Source: Brevibacillus migulae (GTDB lineage: Bacteria; Bacillota; Bacilli; Brevibacillales; Brevibacillaceae). From it: a stretch of 64,000 nt of DNA. Shown here piece by piece: positions 35,564-45,666 of the stretch; the first letter of the stretch is position 1; each line of letters starts with the position of its first letter. Below the pieces are notes generated by a model. The model did no database searches, had not been told where the DNA came from, and saw nothing but the letters and a program-made list of their open reading frames with translations. A program made the position numbers and the translations under genes. The DNA is taken from NCBI RefSeq assembly GCF_004521915.1, contig NZ_SDKD01000006.1, positions 59,799 to 123,798 on the forward strand, written 5' to 3'.

Positions 35564-36201
35564 CAACCACACTCGAGCAGCGCCTCGACGCTTTTAGAAG
35601 ATTAGACGACGTCAAGCTCACCTTTGCCCGACGCGATTGGTTTCCCGGGACAAGCGGCAATTTGTCCATCAAGCTGAGCAGCGACCCGCTGCAATTTGCG
35701 GTCACCGCGAGCGGCAAGGACAAAACCAAGCTTTCGCCGGAAGACTATCTGGTCGTGGATGGGAACTCTCAGCCGGTGGAGCCCACCTCGCTGAAGCCGT
35801 CTGCGGAGACGATGATCCATGCGGTGGTCTACAAACAGATTCCGCAGGCGGGTGCGTGCTTTCATGTGCACACCCTCGGCAATAACCTGATTTCCGATCT
35901 GTATTTCCCACGCGGTGCTTTTTCCATCCAGGGCCAGGAATTGATCAAAGGCTTGGGCATATGGGAAGAAAATGCACGGATTTCTATCCCGATCGTGGAA
36001 AATTATGCAGACATTCCAAAGCTCGCTGCCGTCATTGGAAAAGTGATTACACCCGACATTCCCGGCGTCTTGATTCGCAATCATGGGATCTATGCGTGGG
36101 GGAACAATGACTTCGAGGCGAAGCGTCATCTGGAGGCATTTGAGTTTTTGTTTGAGTATCATTTGCGCTGGCTGCAGCTGCAGCAAATTACCTTGCCTTA
36201 G
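35560..36201 (+). CDS. mtnB: Methylthioribulose-1-phosphate dehydratase
   Basis: MtnB dehydrates methylthioribulose-1-phosphate ahead of MtnW. The 213-residue class II aldolase-fold protein has zinc-ligand motifs HVHTLGNN and RNHGIYAWG and begins with the family pattern PGTSGNLSIKL. It overlaps mtnX by 4 bp (ATGA). In Bacillus an acireductone dioxygenase gene (mtnD) usually follows; here the operon ends with a strong terminator. Confidence 0.95.
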   Translation: MTTTLEQRLDAFRRLDDVKLTFARRDWFPGTSGNLSIKLSSDPLQFAVTASGKDKTKLSPEDYLVVDGNSQPVEPTSLKPSAETMIHAVVYKQIPQAGACFHVHTLGNNLISDLYFPRGAFSIQGQELIKGLGIWEENARISIPIVENYADIPKLAAVIGKVITPDIPGVLIRNHGIYAWGNNDFEAKRHLEAFEFLFEYHLRWLQLQQITLP

Positions 36202-36211
36202 GAAATAAACT

Positions 36212-36243
36212 GGCTACGCCAAGCTTTTGGCGTAGCCTTTTTG
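36212..36243 (+). terminator. mtnWXB terminator
   Basis: GGCTACGCCAA and TTGGCGTAGCC arms around a 4-nt loop, followed by TTTTTGC on the plus strand. Confidence 0.9.
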
Positions 36244-36248
36244 CTCGT

Positions 36249-37046
36249 CTAACAACATTGTAAACAGAACTCTGTCCCCTCAAATTCCCTATTTTTGAGA
36301 TGATCTTCAGAAATTACAAAGTATATCGTGCCAGCATCTCCCCACATGATCTGTAAGTTTTCTTCATCCGTATCGACTTGAAGCAGAAGGATATATGTTT
36401 CTTTGTGTTCATGTCCTTTTGCGTAGTTCAACTCTTCATAAACATCATTTTGTATATTCTGTGGATGACCAAGTAATTGGTGGCATGGCTTACCGTCTAA
36501 TCCATTCAGACGTTTGAGATCTTTTAGAAAACGGTTGTAGCGTACACGCAACGAACTGTTCTTGATGTGACCTATTTTTTCACTATGCAAAGACAAGCCC
36601 TTTGTAAATGTGATCAGGTTCGCAGGCAGCATATACTGTTTGCCCAATGGATGGTCTACGGGGATTAACTGACGAAGGTCACCATCATAATAGAGTGTTC
36701 TCCATGCCTTCTGACCTTCATGATTTGAACCATAAATCCCCTGATCGATCGCATCATAAAAGAAATACAACATACCTGAATTGGGTAAATCATTCGACAC
36801 TCCGACTGTTTGAATCTGAGACAGATTTAATTGACCGATGAATACCAACGGGACACCATTATACTGTGGATAGGTCCATCCGGGTGGGAGATCAGCTGCT
36901 CCTCCTAAACGACTTAACCCGGGGGGCGTTTCTTGTGGAGCTTCCCCGAGTTGAATATAGATCGTGTCCTTAAGGTTAGGTAAGATCACATTTTCTAATT
37001 CCTCTACTTGATGTTTCCCTATGAGATGTTTTACTTGGTCGATCAA
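36249..37046 (-). CDS. DUF1963/YwqG family protein
   Basis: The 265-residue protein matches the YwqG/DUF1963 pattern: SRLGGAADLPPGWTYPQ, PLVFIGQLNLSQI, GMLYFFYD and a C-terminal LLLQVDTD … MWGDAGTIYFVIS. YwqG-type proteins are often encoded near polymorphic toxins or secretion loci, where some are thought to be immunity-like (family knowledge, weak). No toxin gene is adjacent here. It looks AT-richer than the mtn genes beside it, perhaps a recent arrival. Start at 37046 by frame; the ribosome binding site is weak. Confidence 0.8.
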   Translation of the reverse strand: MIDQVKHLIGKHQVEELENVILPNLKDTIYIQLGEAPQETPPGLSRLGGAADLPPGWTYPQYNGVPLVFIGQLNLSQIQTVGVSNDLPNSGMLYFFYDAIDQGIYGSNHEGQKAWRTLYYDGDLRQLIPVDHPLGKQYMLPANLITFTKGLSLHSEKIGHIKNSSLRVRYNRFLKDLKRLNGLDGKPCHQLLGHPQNIQNDVYEELNYAKGHEHKETYILLLQVDTDEENLQIMWGDAGTIYFVISEDHLKNREFEGTEFCLQCC

Positions 37047-37193
37047 TAGTTGTACCTTCCCTTCTGTTTATCTAGATACAAATCTATCTTTACTGTCTAC
37101 TTGATAGTACAACCAAAAAATGGATGTTGACCACACATTTCTTTTTCCTCACGCTGCTGATTCATCAAGTCCGAGCGGAAGAAAAGTTGTCTG

Positions 37194-37236
37194 GCGAAAA
37201 AATAGCCCCTTGAAGCGATTGAACGCTCAAGGGGCT
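37194..37236 (-). terminator. Chemoreceptor gene terminator
   Basis: AGCCCCTTGAGCG and GCTTCAAGGGGCT arms followed by ATTTTTTC on the minus strand. Confidence 0.9.
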
Positions 37237-37261
37237 GCTCTTCTTTATTGATAGTTGAACC

Positions 37262-38773
37262 TTACCTGCCATATTGGGCAACTAACGCTTGCAAGGCTTC
37301 TGAACGCTCCTGCAAACGCTCGACAATCCGGACATTCTCGTCCATGATCGCCGCTGTCTCCTCTGTGGACGCGGCTGCTGCTTCCATATGGCTCATATTT
37401 GCCTCAATTTTTTCACGGAGCATGGTGATACCGCTTGCCAGCTGGTTAGCGGAAGTCTGCTGCCATTTTGCATCATTGGCCACACCTAGCAGGAGCTGAT
37501 GGATTTCCTCCACCGCCGTCGAGATCAGACGAAGCTTTTGTTGGGCACCCGTCGTCGTTTCGACCCCTTTTTGGACGATGCTGCCGTTTTCCTCAAACGT
37601 GTGCATCACTTCGGACAGATCTGCCTTGATCCGTTCAGCCAGGTGGCCGATCGCTTCCGCTGCTTCTGTCGTTTCTTTGGCTAGAGACTGGACCTGTTCA
37701 GCCACGACCTGGAAGGTGCGTCCTGCCGCACCGGCGCGGGCTGCCTCAATCGATGCGTTGATGGCCACCACGGTTACATTTTTGGCGATGTTGGCTATGG
37801 CATTGCTGAAGGTATTAATCTCCTCTGTTCGTTCCGTTAACATGTCCATCTTCTTCGCAGTTTCATGAGCATGCTGATCCAGCGCCTGAATCACCGTCAC
37901 CATTTCTTCCACGGCTTCTTCACCCGCTCCGGATTGGCTGTGCACCTGCTGGGCATGCTGGACCGCTTTCTCCGTGGCCTGGCCGATCTGGTGCGCTTTG
38001 GCTACCTGTTCCTCCACTTGGGCTTGGCTGCTCAACAACACTTGCAGGGAGGTTTGGCTCGCGATCGTCATCTCGTCTGCCCCGCTCGCGATCTGGTTCA
38101 TGGCCAGCCTTGTATCCTGCGCTAGCTGCGTCAGCTGGCTAACGACCCTGCTCACTTCTGCGGTCGTTTTCGCCACTTCCTTCATGAGCTGCTCATTTTC
38201 TTGCTGCAGCTGCGCATTTTTCCCCATCTCTGCTTCCGTCTTGGCAATAATCGCGCGGGATCGGCCAACCATAGAGATCATGCGCAGCGCCAGAATCAGC
38301 AGGATGACCGTTGCCATGCCCACATCATTGACCATGGACGCCCACTCTTTGTCTCCGAACAGGAGCGCCTCCACAGGAGCCGTAATCAGCACCAATGCCG
38401 TGGTCACGATCATGGAGCCGCGATGCGCATACAAACCTGCGTACAGGATCGGGATCAACCAGATCGGAAAAGCCGCGATCGGCATATGGAAAAAATAGAT
38501 ACCGATGGCAACCGTCAAGTAGAGTTCGAATGGGAAAATATAATGAAAATACTTACGAAGGCCAGAAAATCGATAAAGAAATAATGTAATGAGATAAATG
38601 GCATACGAAGAAATCGAAGCGATCATCAAATCCTGAAAGCCGATTGACAAATAGCCCAGCCCGCTTAACGCAAAACTGAGTCCGTACAAAATGGTAATGC
38701 CGATCCCACTTGCTTTGACCAGCAAGCGATTTACATCCTGCATATTTTCTTGCAATACTCTTGAATTCGACAT
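37262..38773 (-). CDS. Methyl-accepting chemotaxis protein with polytopic sensor
   Basis: The 503-residue receptor has about six N-terminal membrane helices (residues ~20-170) instead of the usual two and has no large periplasmic domain. A long coiled coil and the MCP signalling domain follow. The hairpin tip is modified but recognisable (NAIANIAKNVTVVAINASIEAARAG region). The sensor type resembles MASE-like integral membrane inputs, so it may sense membrane or respiratory signals; the ligand is unknown. It is monocistronic. Confidence 0.85.
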   Translation of the reverse strand: MSNSRVLQENMQDVNRLLVKASGIGITILYGLSFALSGLGYLSIGFQDLMIASISSYAIYLITLFLYRFSGLRKYFHYIFPFELYLTVAIGIYFFHMPIAAFPIWLIPILYAGLYAHRGSMIVTTALVLITAPVEALLFGDKEWASMVNDVGMATVILLILALRMISMVGRSRAIIAKTEAEMGKNAQLQQENEQLMKEVAKTTAEVSRVVSQLTQLAQDTRLAMNQIASGADEMTIASQTSLQVLLSSQAQVEEQVAKAHQIGQATEKAVQHAQQVHSQSGAGEEAVEEMVTVIQALDQHAHETAKKMDMLTERTEEINTFSNAIANIAKNVTVVAINASIEAARAGAAGRTFQVVAEQVQSLAKETTEAAEAIGHLAERIKADLSEVMHTFEENGSIVQKGVETTTGAQQKLRLISTAVEEIHQLLLGVANDAKWQQTSANQLASGITMLREKIEANMSHMEAAAASTEETAAIMDENVRIVERLQERSEALQALVAQYGR

Positions 38774-38870
38774 GAAAACCCGCTCCTTATATGAAAAGGC
38801 TCAATCTCCCAATGCCACTCCCTTAATTATCCATGACTATTTTACCATGACTTTTGGTTTGTATCGATCT

Positions 38871-38900
38871 GAAAAAGAGCTGAGGAAAAATCCCCAGCTC
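38871..38900 (-). terminator. fad operon terminator
   Basis: GAGCTGGGGA and TCCTCAGCTC arms followed by TTTTTC on the minus strand, 65 bp after the fadE stop. Confidence 0.8.
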
Positions 38901-38964
38901 CCGTTTTGAAAACTTGGCTCCGCCCCACAGCTTTTTGGCTGAGCCTCTCCCAATCTTGCTAAGC

Positions 38965-40743
38965 TTACACTGTGTAACCGCCAGCTTCAATGACGCGATC
39001 CGCAATCGTACGCTTCAACTGAATGGTGTTAATTGGCGTACGGCGAGTCATCTTTTTCAGAATCGACAGACGCATACGCAGCTCGTCGCCTTCCTCCATC
39101 GCAGCCAATGCTTCCTTCGCCAGTGCTTCCACTTTGTCAAACGCATCCTGCACATATGCAACCGTCATATCCAGCTTATGCTGCTCTTTGTCCAAGCCGT
39201 TTTTCGCGATCGCTTTTTCGGTGCGCTTCACCACGCTGTCCATCGCATAGAGCTCGATCAGCATGTCTGCCGCTTCCGCCAGCAATTCTTGCTCTTTGGC
39301 GATCGCTTGCTGATACTTCATCAGCGCAGAGCCCGCCACCATCAGGATGATTTTGCGCGTCATTTCGATCAGGTGCTTTTCGAGCGCGAGCGGGGCGTCC
39401 TCGATCTCTTCCGGATAGTAACTCATCAGCTCTTCTTGCAGCCCAGCTGCTGCTTGCAAGAGAGGCAATTCGCCTTTCATCGCTCTTTTCACCAATGTGT
39501 CTGGAATCAAGAGGCGGTTGATCTCATTGGTTCCTTCAAAAATACGGTTGATGCGGGAATCGCGGTACATGTTTTCGATCTCGTATTCGGACATAAAGCC
39601 GTATCCGCCGTGGATTTGCACACCTTCGTCCACGCAGTAGTCGAGGACTTCGGTTGCAAATACTTTATTGATCGAGCATTCGATTGCGTATTCGGAAACG
39701 GCTTTTGCTACTTCCTTGCCATCATCCTCTTTCTCTCCCAGATTGGAGAACGCATTGTCGAACAGGCCTACGGTGCGGTACACCGAGCTTTCGGAAGCGT
39801 ATGTTTTGATCGCCATGTTGGCCAGCTTGTTTTTGATCAGGCTGAAATTGGCAATCGGCGTTTTGAACTGTTTGCGCTCTTTCGCGTAGTTGGTCGCGAT
39901 GTCCAAAGCGCGCTTCGCGGAACCTACCGCACCTACCGCGAGTTTGTAACGACCTACGTTCAAGATGTTGAAGGCAATGACATGGCCGCGGCCAGGTTCG
40001 CCCAACAGGTTTTCCACTGGTACGGGCACGTCTTCCAGAATTACGGTACGAGTGGAAGAGCCTTTGATGCCCATTTTCTTTTCTTCCGGGCCAAAGGATA
40101 CGCCCGGGAAGTTGCGCTCTACGATGAAAGCGGAGAAATGCTCGCCATCGATCTTCGCGTATACGACGAACACATCCGCAAAGCCGGCATTGGTGATCCA
40201 TTGCTTCTCACCGTTCAGGATATAGTGCTTGCCATCTGCGGACAGCTTCGCAGTGGTTTTCGCGCCAAGCGCATCGGACCCGGAGCCTGGCTCAGTCAAG
40301 CAGTAGGCAGCCAGACGTTTGCCGGAAGCCAGATCAGGCAGGTAACGGCGTTTTTGATCGTCATTTCCGAAGTAGACGATTGGCAAGGAACCGATCCCTA
40401 CGTGTGCGCCAAAGCTCAAGGAGAAGCTGCGGCCACGCGCGAGTTTTTCCGTCAAGAGCGCGGTGGTAATCTTGTCGAGACCGAGGCCATCATATTTCTC
40501 GGGAACATCTCCGCCGAGCAGTCCGAGCTCGCCCGCTTCTTTTAACAGGCGTACGGAGATGTCGAAGTTGTGATGCTCGATTGCTTCGAGATTGGAAACC
40601 ACTTCGTTGACGACGAATTCTTCCGCTGTTTTGGCGATCATTTTTTGCTCATCGGTATATTCTTCCGGCGTAAATACCTCATCTGCAGAACCGCTCTGAA
40701 TCAGGAAGCTGCCGCCACGGATCAATTCTTTCGTATCGGACAT
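38965..40743 (-). CDS. fadE: Acyl-CoA dehydrogenase FadE
   Basis: FadE catalyses the first beta-oxidation step, FAD-linked desaturation of acyl-CoA. The 592-residue protein has the acyl-CoA dehydrogenase core, with AYCLTEPGSGSDA, WITNAGFADVFVVYA and the catalytic-base region IHGGYGFMSEYEIENMYRD. A ~200-residue C-terminal helical extension is typical of the Bacillus FadE group. It is the last gene of fadB(N)-fadA-fadE, 53 bp after fadA. Confidence 0.95.
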   Translation of the reverse strand: MSDTKELIRGGSFLIQSGSADEVFTPEEYTDEQKMIAKTAEEFVVNEVVSNLEAIEHHNFDISVRLLKEAGELGLLGGDVPEKYDGLGLDKITTALLTEKLARGRSFSLSFGAHVGIGSLPIVYFGNDDQKRRYLPDLASGKRLAAYCLTEPGSGSDALGAKTTAKLSADGKHYILNGEKQWITNAGFADVFVVYAKIDGEHFSAFIVERNFPGVSFGPEEKKMGIKGSSTRTVILEDVPVPVENLLGEPGRGHVIAFNILNVGRYKLAVGAVGSAKRALDIATNYAKERKQFKTPIANFSLIKNKLANMAIKTYASESSVYRTVGLFDNAFSNLGEKEDDGKEVAKAVSEYAIECSINKVFATEVLDYCVDEGVQIHGGYGFMSEYEIENMYRDSRINRIFEGTNEINRLLIPDTLVKRAMKGELPLLQAAAGLQEELMSYYPEEIEDAPLALEKHLIEMTRKIILMVAGSALMKYQQAIAKEQELLAEAADMLIELYAMDSVVKRTEKAIAKNGLDKEQHKLDMTVAYVQDAFDKVEALAKEALAAMEEGDELRMRLSILKKMTRRTPINTIQLKRTIADRVIEAGGYTV

Positions 40744-40796
40744 TGAAAAACACTCCTTTGTTAGATAATCGATCTATCTCGCAAAATGAAAAGTGA

Positions 40797-41975
40797 TTAC
40801 ACGATTTCGAACACTCCGGCAGCGCCCATGCCTCCACCGATGCACATGGTGACGACACCGATTTTGCCGCCGCTGCGCTTCAGTTCATTCAACAGGGATA
40901 CCGTCAGCTTGGCACCCGTACATCCGAGCGGGTGACCCAGCGCGATCGCACCGCCATTCACATTGACTTTTTCCGGATTGAGTCCCAGTTCACGGATGAC
41001 TGCTACGGATTGGGAAGCAAAAGCTTCATTCAGCTCGAACAGATCCACGTCATCGACGGTCAAACCTGCTATTTTCAATGCTTTTGGAATCGCCACCACC
41101 GGGCCGATCCCCATCACGTCTGGATCAACGCCACCTACCGTGAAAGAGCGGAATTTTGCGATTGGCTCCAAGCCCAGTTCAGCCGCTTTCTCTGCGGACA
41201 TGACGATCACGGCAGCTGCCCCGTCGCTCGTCTGCGAGGAATTACCTGCTGTTACCGAGCCTTTCACGTGGAAGGCAGGCTTCAGCTTGGCGAGTCCTTC
41301 CATGCTCGTATCTGGACGGACACCTTCATCCGTGTCAAATGTATACTCTTTCACGTTCACTTTCCCTTTTTCATCCACGCTGACTTGCTTTACCGGGATC
41401 GGTACGATCTCATCTTTGAATTTGCCTGCGGCGATAGCGGCAGCTGCGCGGCGATGGCTTTCCACCGCGAAAGCATCCTGATCTTCGCGGCTGACATTGT
41501 AGCGCTTTGCTACCTCTTCCGCGGTGTGCCCCATGCTCATGTACGCTTCCGGCATGGTCTCCACCAGCGTCGGATTCAGCGCGATCTTGTGTCCCAGCAT
41601 CGGCACCAGGCTCATGCTCTCGACGCCGCCTGCGATGATCACATCCGCTCCGCCCACCATGATTTGCTGGGCGGCATAGGCGATGGTTTGCAGGCCGGAT
41701 GAGCAGAAGCGGTTGACGGTCAGGCCGGATACATTTGTCGGCAGTCCAGCGCGCAAACCGATCAGCCGCGCCATGTTCATGCCCTGCTCCGCTTCCGGAA
41801 CCGCGTTACCAATAATCACATCCTCGATATCTTCAGGCTTCAGCTGTGGCACGCGACGCAGCAAGTCTTGCACAACAGCGGCACCCATATCGACAGGATG
41901 GACATCTTTCAAGCTGCCTTTCTTCGACTTCCCTACTGCCGTACGGGCAGCAGCGACGATGACTGCTTCTCTCAT
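40797..41975 (-). CDS. fadA: Acetyl-CoA acyltransferase (3-ketoacyl-CoA thiolase) FadA
   Basis: FadA cleaves 3-ketoacyl-CoA with CoA to release acetyl-CoA. The 392-residue thiolase has the nucleophile Cys91 in [10 protein letters not shown], the His in GHPLGCTGA and the C-terminal Cys in [18 protein letters not shown] is also present. It sits between fadB and fadE with an 18-bp gap to fadB. Confidence 0.96.
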   Translation of the reverse strand: MREAVIVAAARTAVGKSKKGSLKDVHPVDMGAAVVQDLLRRVPQLKPEDIEDVIIGNAVPEAEQGMNMARLIGLRAGLPTNVSGLTVNRFCSSGLQTIAYAAQQIMVGGADVIIAGGVESMSLVPMLGHKIALNPTLVETMPEAYMSMGHTAEEVAKRYNVSREDQDAFAVESHRRAAAAIAAGKFKDEIVPIPVKQVSVDEKGKVNVKEYTFDTDEGVRPDTSMEGLAKLKPAFHVKGSVTAGNSSQTSDGAAAVIVMSAEKAAELGLEPIAKFRSFTVGGVDPDVMGIGPVVAIPKALKIAGLTVDDVDLFELNEAFASQSVAVIRELGLNPEKVNVNGGAIALGHPLGCTGAKLTVSLLNELKRSGGKIGVVTMCIGGGMGAAGVFEIV

Positions 41976-41993
41976 GATTGTTCCTCCCCTTCC

Positions 41994-44405
41994 CTAGTTG
42001 CGCAACGGCTTGCCTTTTGTCAGCATGTGTTGCATCCGCTGCTGCGTTTTTTGCGTTTTGATCAAATCCAGGAATCCTTTCAACTCCAGACCAAGCAAGT
42101 ATTGCTCATTGACCTCTGTTCCTGCAGGCAGGTCGCCGCCGGACATGACATAAGCGATTTTGCTGGCGATGAATTCATCATGGTCGCTGATGTAGCCGCT
42201 CTTTTTCATCGCGTAAATATTTTGACGGAGGCTTGCATAGCCGGTCTGCCCGATGACACGAGTCTTGCGCGGCTGACGCGGTGTGAAGCCCTCTTTATCC
42301 ATTTGCAGCACGAGTTGTTTCGCGTCATAGATCAGATGATCCGGGTTCACGCTGATGCGATCGCTCGGACGCAGATAGCCGAGGTTGATTGCTTCCTTGC
42401 CGCTGGTCGATACTTTGGCCATGGCGATGTTCTCAAAGTAGCGAGCGACAAACGGGAACGGATCCACCGGTACGGTGCCACCCTCCGGAACATGTTCCAT
42501 CGCGCGGAACAGCATTTCCACCGTACCGCCGCCACCTGGCAGGAGGCCTACGCCTACTTCCACCAGTCCGAGGTACGTTTCCGCAGAAGCTTGCACACGG
42601 TCCGCCATGTAGCACACTTCCACTCCGCCGCCGAGCGTCATGCCATGCGGCGCTGCGACGACCGGACGTCCGCTGGTACGGAACGCTTCTTTTGCCTTGT
42701 GGAAGTTTTTCACCAGCATTTCCAGCTCAAAGTAGTTGTCATCCTGGGCTTCCATCAATGCCATCGCCAGGTTCATCCCGACGCAGAAGTTCTTTCCTTG
42801 GTTTCCGATCACGAGGCCGCGGTAATTGCGTTTGATTTCTTCTGCCGCAAAATTGGCCAGCTGCAGCACATCGATACCCAGTGCATTGTGTGGTGACGTA
42901 AATTCGAGACATGCGACGTCATCGCCAATATCGATCAGTGCGGCTCCCGCATTTTTCTTGATCACCTTGCCTTGCTCTTTCAAGGCAGCCAGATTGATTC
43001 GTTCTTTCTTCACTTCGACGTCTTTATATTGGCCGCCGATCGCAAATGCGGAGATGCGTCCTTCATGCTTTTGATAGAAGGATGTCTTGCCGCTTGCCAG
43101 AAGCTCTTCCACCAATGCCGGTATGGTTTCGCCTTCTTCTCTCATGCGGGCAACCGATTTTTCCAGGCCGATCGCGTCCCATGTCTCGAAAGGTCCCAGC
43201 TCCCAGCCGAAGCCCCACTTCATCGCTTGATCGACCGCGACGATATCATCCGCGATTTCGTAAGCTTTCTCAGCAGAGTACAGGAAGACTTTCTTGAATA
43301 CGCTCCAGAGGAACTCGCTGCCCTTGTCTTTGCCGTATACAAGCGCTTTCATTTTTTCTGGCAAGCTCTTTGCCGTCTTGGCAGCTTCCAGGGAAGCGAA
43401 CTTCGCTTTGTTGCGCGGTCTGTATTCCATCGTGTTGTAGTCCAGCGCGAGAATCTCTTTGCCTTCCGCGCTCTTCACCTGCTTGAAGAAGCCTTGGCCA
43501 GACTTTTGTCCGAGCCAGCGGTTTTCCACCATTTTCAGTACGAAGTCTGGGACCTCGAATACCGCCTTTTCAGCCGCGTCTTCGCTTTTGTTTTTCACAT
43601 TGTTGGCCACGTGCACGTAGGTGTCGAGACCAACGACGTCCAATGTACGGAAGGTAGCACTTTTCGGACGGCCGATCACCGGACCGGTAATGGCATCGAC
43701 TTCATCGACACCCAAACCGAGGCGCACCATCTCTTGAATCGATACTTGCAGCCCGTATGTACCGATCCGGTTGGCGATAAAGTTAGGCGTGTCTTTGCAA
43801 AGTACGGTGCCTTTGCCCAGGACAAATTCGCCAAAATGCATCATATAGTCAACGATCGCCGGGTCTGTATCTTTGCCGGGGATAATCTCCAGAAGCTTCA
43901 GATAACGCGGCGGATTGAAAAAGTGTGTTCCTAGGAAATGCTTGCGGAAATCGTCCGAGCGCCCTTCACTCATCTCATTGATCGATACGCCGGAAGTGTT
44001 GGAGCTGATGATGGTACCCGGTTTGCGATGCTCTTCCACCTGGGCAAATACCTTTTTCTTGATCTCCAGATTCTCCACAACGACTTCAATAATCCAGTCC
44101 ACATCCGCGATAAGGCTCAGATGGTCTTCGAAGTTCCCTACAGTGATCAGATCGAGATTGGCTTTGTCCATCAGAGGTGCCGGCTTTTCTTTGAGCAGAC
44201 GGTCCTTTCCTGCCTGCGCGATGCGGTTGCGAACAGCCGGGTGCTCCAGCGTCAGCCCTTTTTTGCTTTCCTCTTCAGTCAACTCACGTGGCACGATGTC
44301 AAGCAGATAGGTCGGAATCCCCACGTTGGCAAGATGTGCGGCGATCCCAGCTCCCATTACACCCGAGCCGAGCACTGCCGCTTTGCGAATTTTGCGTTCC
44401 ATCAT
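41994..44405 (-). CDS. fadN: 3-hydroxyacyl-CoA dehydrogenase/enoyl-CoA hydratase (FadN-type)
   Basis: The 803-residue bifunctional enzyme carries the middle two beta-oxidation steps. The N-terminal Rossmann domain (AVLGSGVMGAGIAAHLAN) is the dehydrogenase, and the enoyl-CoA hydratase domain is at the C-terminus (GLVIGNQGKNFCVGMNLAMA). This order is the reverse of E. coli FadB and is the Bacillus FadN arrangement. It heads fadN-fadA-fadE (called fadB in some species). A FadR-like operator lies 110 bp upstream. Confidence 0.94.
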   Translation of the reverse strand: MMERKIRKAAVLGSGVMGAGIAAHLANVGIPTYLLDIVPRELTEEESKKGLTLEHPAVRNRIAQAGKDRLLKEKPAPLMDKANLDLITVGNFEDHLSLIADVDWIIEVVVENLEIKKKVFAQVEEHRKPGTIISSNTSGVSINEMSEGRSDDFRKHFLGTHFFNPPRYLKLLEIIPGKDTDPAIVDYMMHFGEFVLGKGTVLCKDTPNFIANRIGTYGLQVSIQEMVRLGLGVDEVDAITGPVIGRPKSATFRTLDVVGLDTYVHVANNVKNKSEDAAEKAVFEVPDFVLKMVENRWLGQKSGQGFFKQVKSAEGKEILALDYNTMEYRPRNKAKFASLEAAKTAKSLPEKMKALVYGKDKGSEFLWSVFKKVFLYSAEKAYEIADDIVAVDQAMKWGFGWELGPFETWDAIGLEKSVARMREEGETIPALVEELLASGKTSFYQKHEGRISAFAIGGQYKDVEVKKERINLAALKEQGKVIKKNAGAALIDIGDDVACLEFTSPHNALGIDVLQLANFAAEEIKRNYRGLVIGNQGKNFCVGMNLAMALMEAQDDNYFELEMLVKNFHKAKEAFRTSGRPVVAAPHGMTLGGGVEVCYMADRVQASAETYLGLVEVGVGLLPGGGGTVEMLFRAMEHVPEGGTVPVDPFPFVARYFENIAMAKVSTSGKEAINLGYLRPSDRISVNPDHLIYDAKQLVLQMDKEGFTPRQPRKTRVIGQTGYASLRQNIYAMKKSGYISDHDEFIASKIAYVMSGGDLPAGTEVNEQYLLGLELKGFLDLIKTQKTQQRMQHMLTKGKPLRN

Positions 44406-44514
44406 GTACCCTCCCTCATTGTCGACTTGTAGTCGACCGGCTTCTCCATTTCAGAAAACTACTACCATAGATAGATATGCTTGTACAAGCTGTTGCATGT
44501 TGGTTCAATCATCT

Positions 44515-44532
44515 TGAATGAATGCTCATTCA
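44515..44532 (-). promoter_or_regulatory. FadR-type operator of the fad operon
   Basis: TGAATGAATGCTCATTCA matches the Bacillus FadR consensus TGAATGAnTAnTCATTCA with one mismatch. It lies in the expected promoter region of fadN. FadR represses until long-chain acyl-CoA binds (known for B. subtilis). The regulator itself is not in this window. Confidence 0.75.
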
Positions 44533-44543
44533 TGTGATTTTGG

Positions 44544-44580
44544 CAAAAAAACATCTCACGTTTTTCGCTTTGTGAGATGT
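44544..44580 (-). terminator. uppP terminator
   Basis: ACATCTCAC and GTGAGATGT arms around a 12-nt loop, followed by TTTTTTT on the minus strand, 80 bp after the uppP stop and just before the fad promoter. Confidence 0.85.
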
Positions 44581-44661
44581 TCACTTTTGGTTTTCCCGCA
44601 AACTGAATCACTGTTCAGTTTTCATTGTAATCGAATTCATGCGGGGTTGCAATCTGAAAAG

Positions 44662-45483
44662 TTAGAAAAAGAAGAAATAAATCACCGCTGCCAGCACAAT
44701 GCGGTATAGAGCGAACGGTACCAGCTTGATCCGGTTGATCAGCTGCAAGAAGAAGCGGATCGAAATCAAGGCAAACACAAATGCGCTGATAAACCCAACG
44801 ACGAAAAACGGCAAGGCATCCATCGTAAAGTACTCCCAGTTTTTATACAGGGAAATCAGGCTCGCCCCCGCCATGATCGGCACGGCCATGATAAAGGTGA
44901 AGTCCGCAGCCGCCCGGTGGCTCAAGCCCAGCAGCACCCCGCCGGAAATCGTGGATCCGGAACGCGAGAACCCCGGCCACAAAGCGATGCATTGGAAGAA
45001 GCCGATCGTTAATGCCTGTTTGTATGTCACTTGATCGACCGTTTCCGTTGTCACTTGCTGATTTTTTTGCTTCCAATCCGCGAAGAGCATCAGCAGCGCT
45101 CCCGCTACCAAGCCGATCAGCACCGTATTCGTGGAGAACAGATACTCATCGATATAGTCTTCAAACAGTACGCCCAATACACCTGCGGGTAACAACCCGA
45201 CGATCACTTGGCCCAGCTTCAGACGCGGCCCTTGCTTGCGGCTGTTTCTCCCCTGCAAGCCCAGCATATTCATGAATCGGCTCCAAAACATGATGACGAC
45301 AGCCAATATCGAGCCTAGCTGAATGACTACTTTAAACGTGTTCGCTACGGGCGCTGAAAATAACTCCTTCGATTTCAGGAGAATGTCATCGACGATAATC
45401 ATGTGCCCGGTCGACGATACGGGCGCGAATTCCGTCAGCCCTTCAACGAGTCCGAGTATGAATGCTACAAACATTTCCCACAA
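44662..45483 (-). CDS. uppP: Undecaprenyl-diphosphatase UppP (BacA)
   Basis: UppP recycles the C55 lipid carrier of cell-wall synthesis by dephosphorylating undecaprenyl diphosphate in the membrane; extra copies give bacitracin tolerance. The ~273-residue protein has the catalytic motifs EGLTEFAPVSSTGH (E/QxxxE and PxSSTGH) and PGFSRSGSTISGG and about eight membrane helices. A TTG at 45483 is chosen 8 nt after GGGAG; an upstream ATG at 45525 lacks a site. It is divergent from the aminopeptidase gene. Confidence 0.92.
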   Translation of the reverse strand: MWEMFVAFILGLVEGLTEFAPVSSTGHMIIVDDILLKSKELFSAPVANTFKVVIQLGSILAVVIMFWSRFMNMLGLQGRNSRKQGPRLKLGQVIVGLLPAGVLGVLFEDYIDEYLFSTNTVLIGLVAGALLMLFADWKQKNQQVTTETVDQVTYKQALTIGFFQCIALWPGFSRSGSTISGGVLLGLSHRAAADFTFIMAVPIMAGASLISLYKNWEYFTMDALPFFVVGFISAFVFALISIRFFLQLINRIKLVPFALYRIVLAAVIYFFFF

Positions 45484-45666
45484 GTTGATTTCTCCCACCT
45501 TTTCTTCTCTTTTTCTTATATACAAGCCTGCAAAAGCCTTCCCTATTGTACCATTCCTTTCGCCATTTTGTGTCCAACCAAGGATTGTTATTTTTCTCCG
45601 GCTTTTGTCCTACTTTTGACAAATTCGATTTATAATAGAAAGAAACGACTGAAATGAGGCTTGCCG

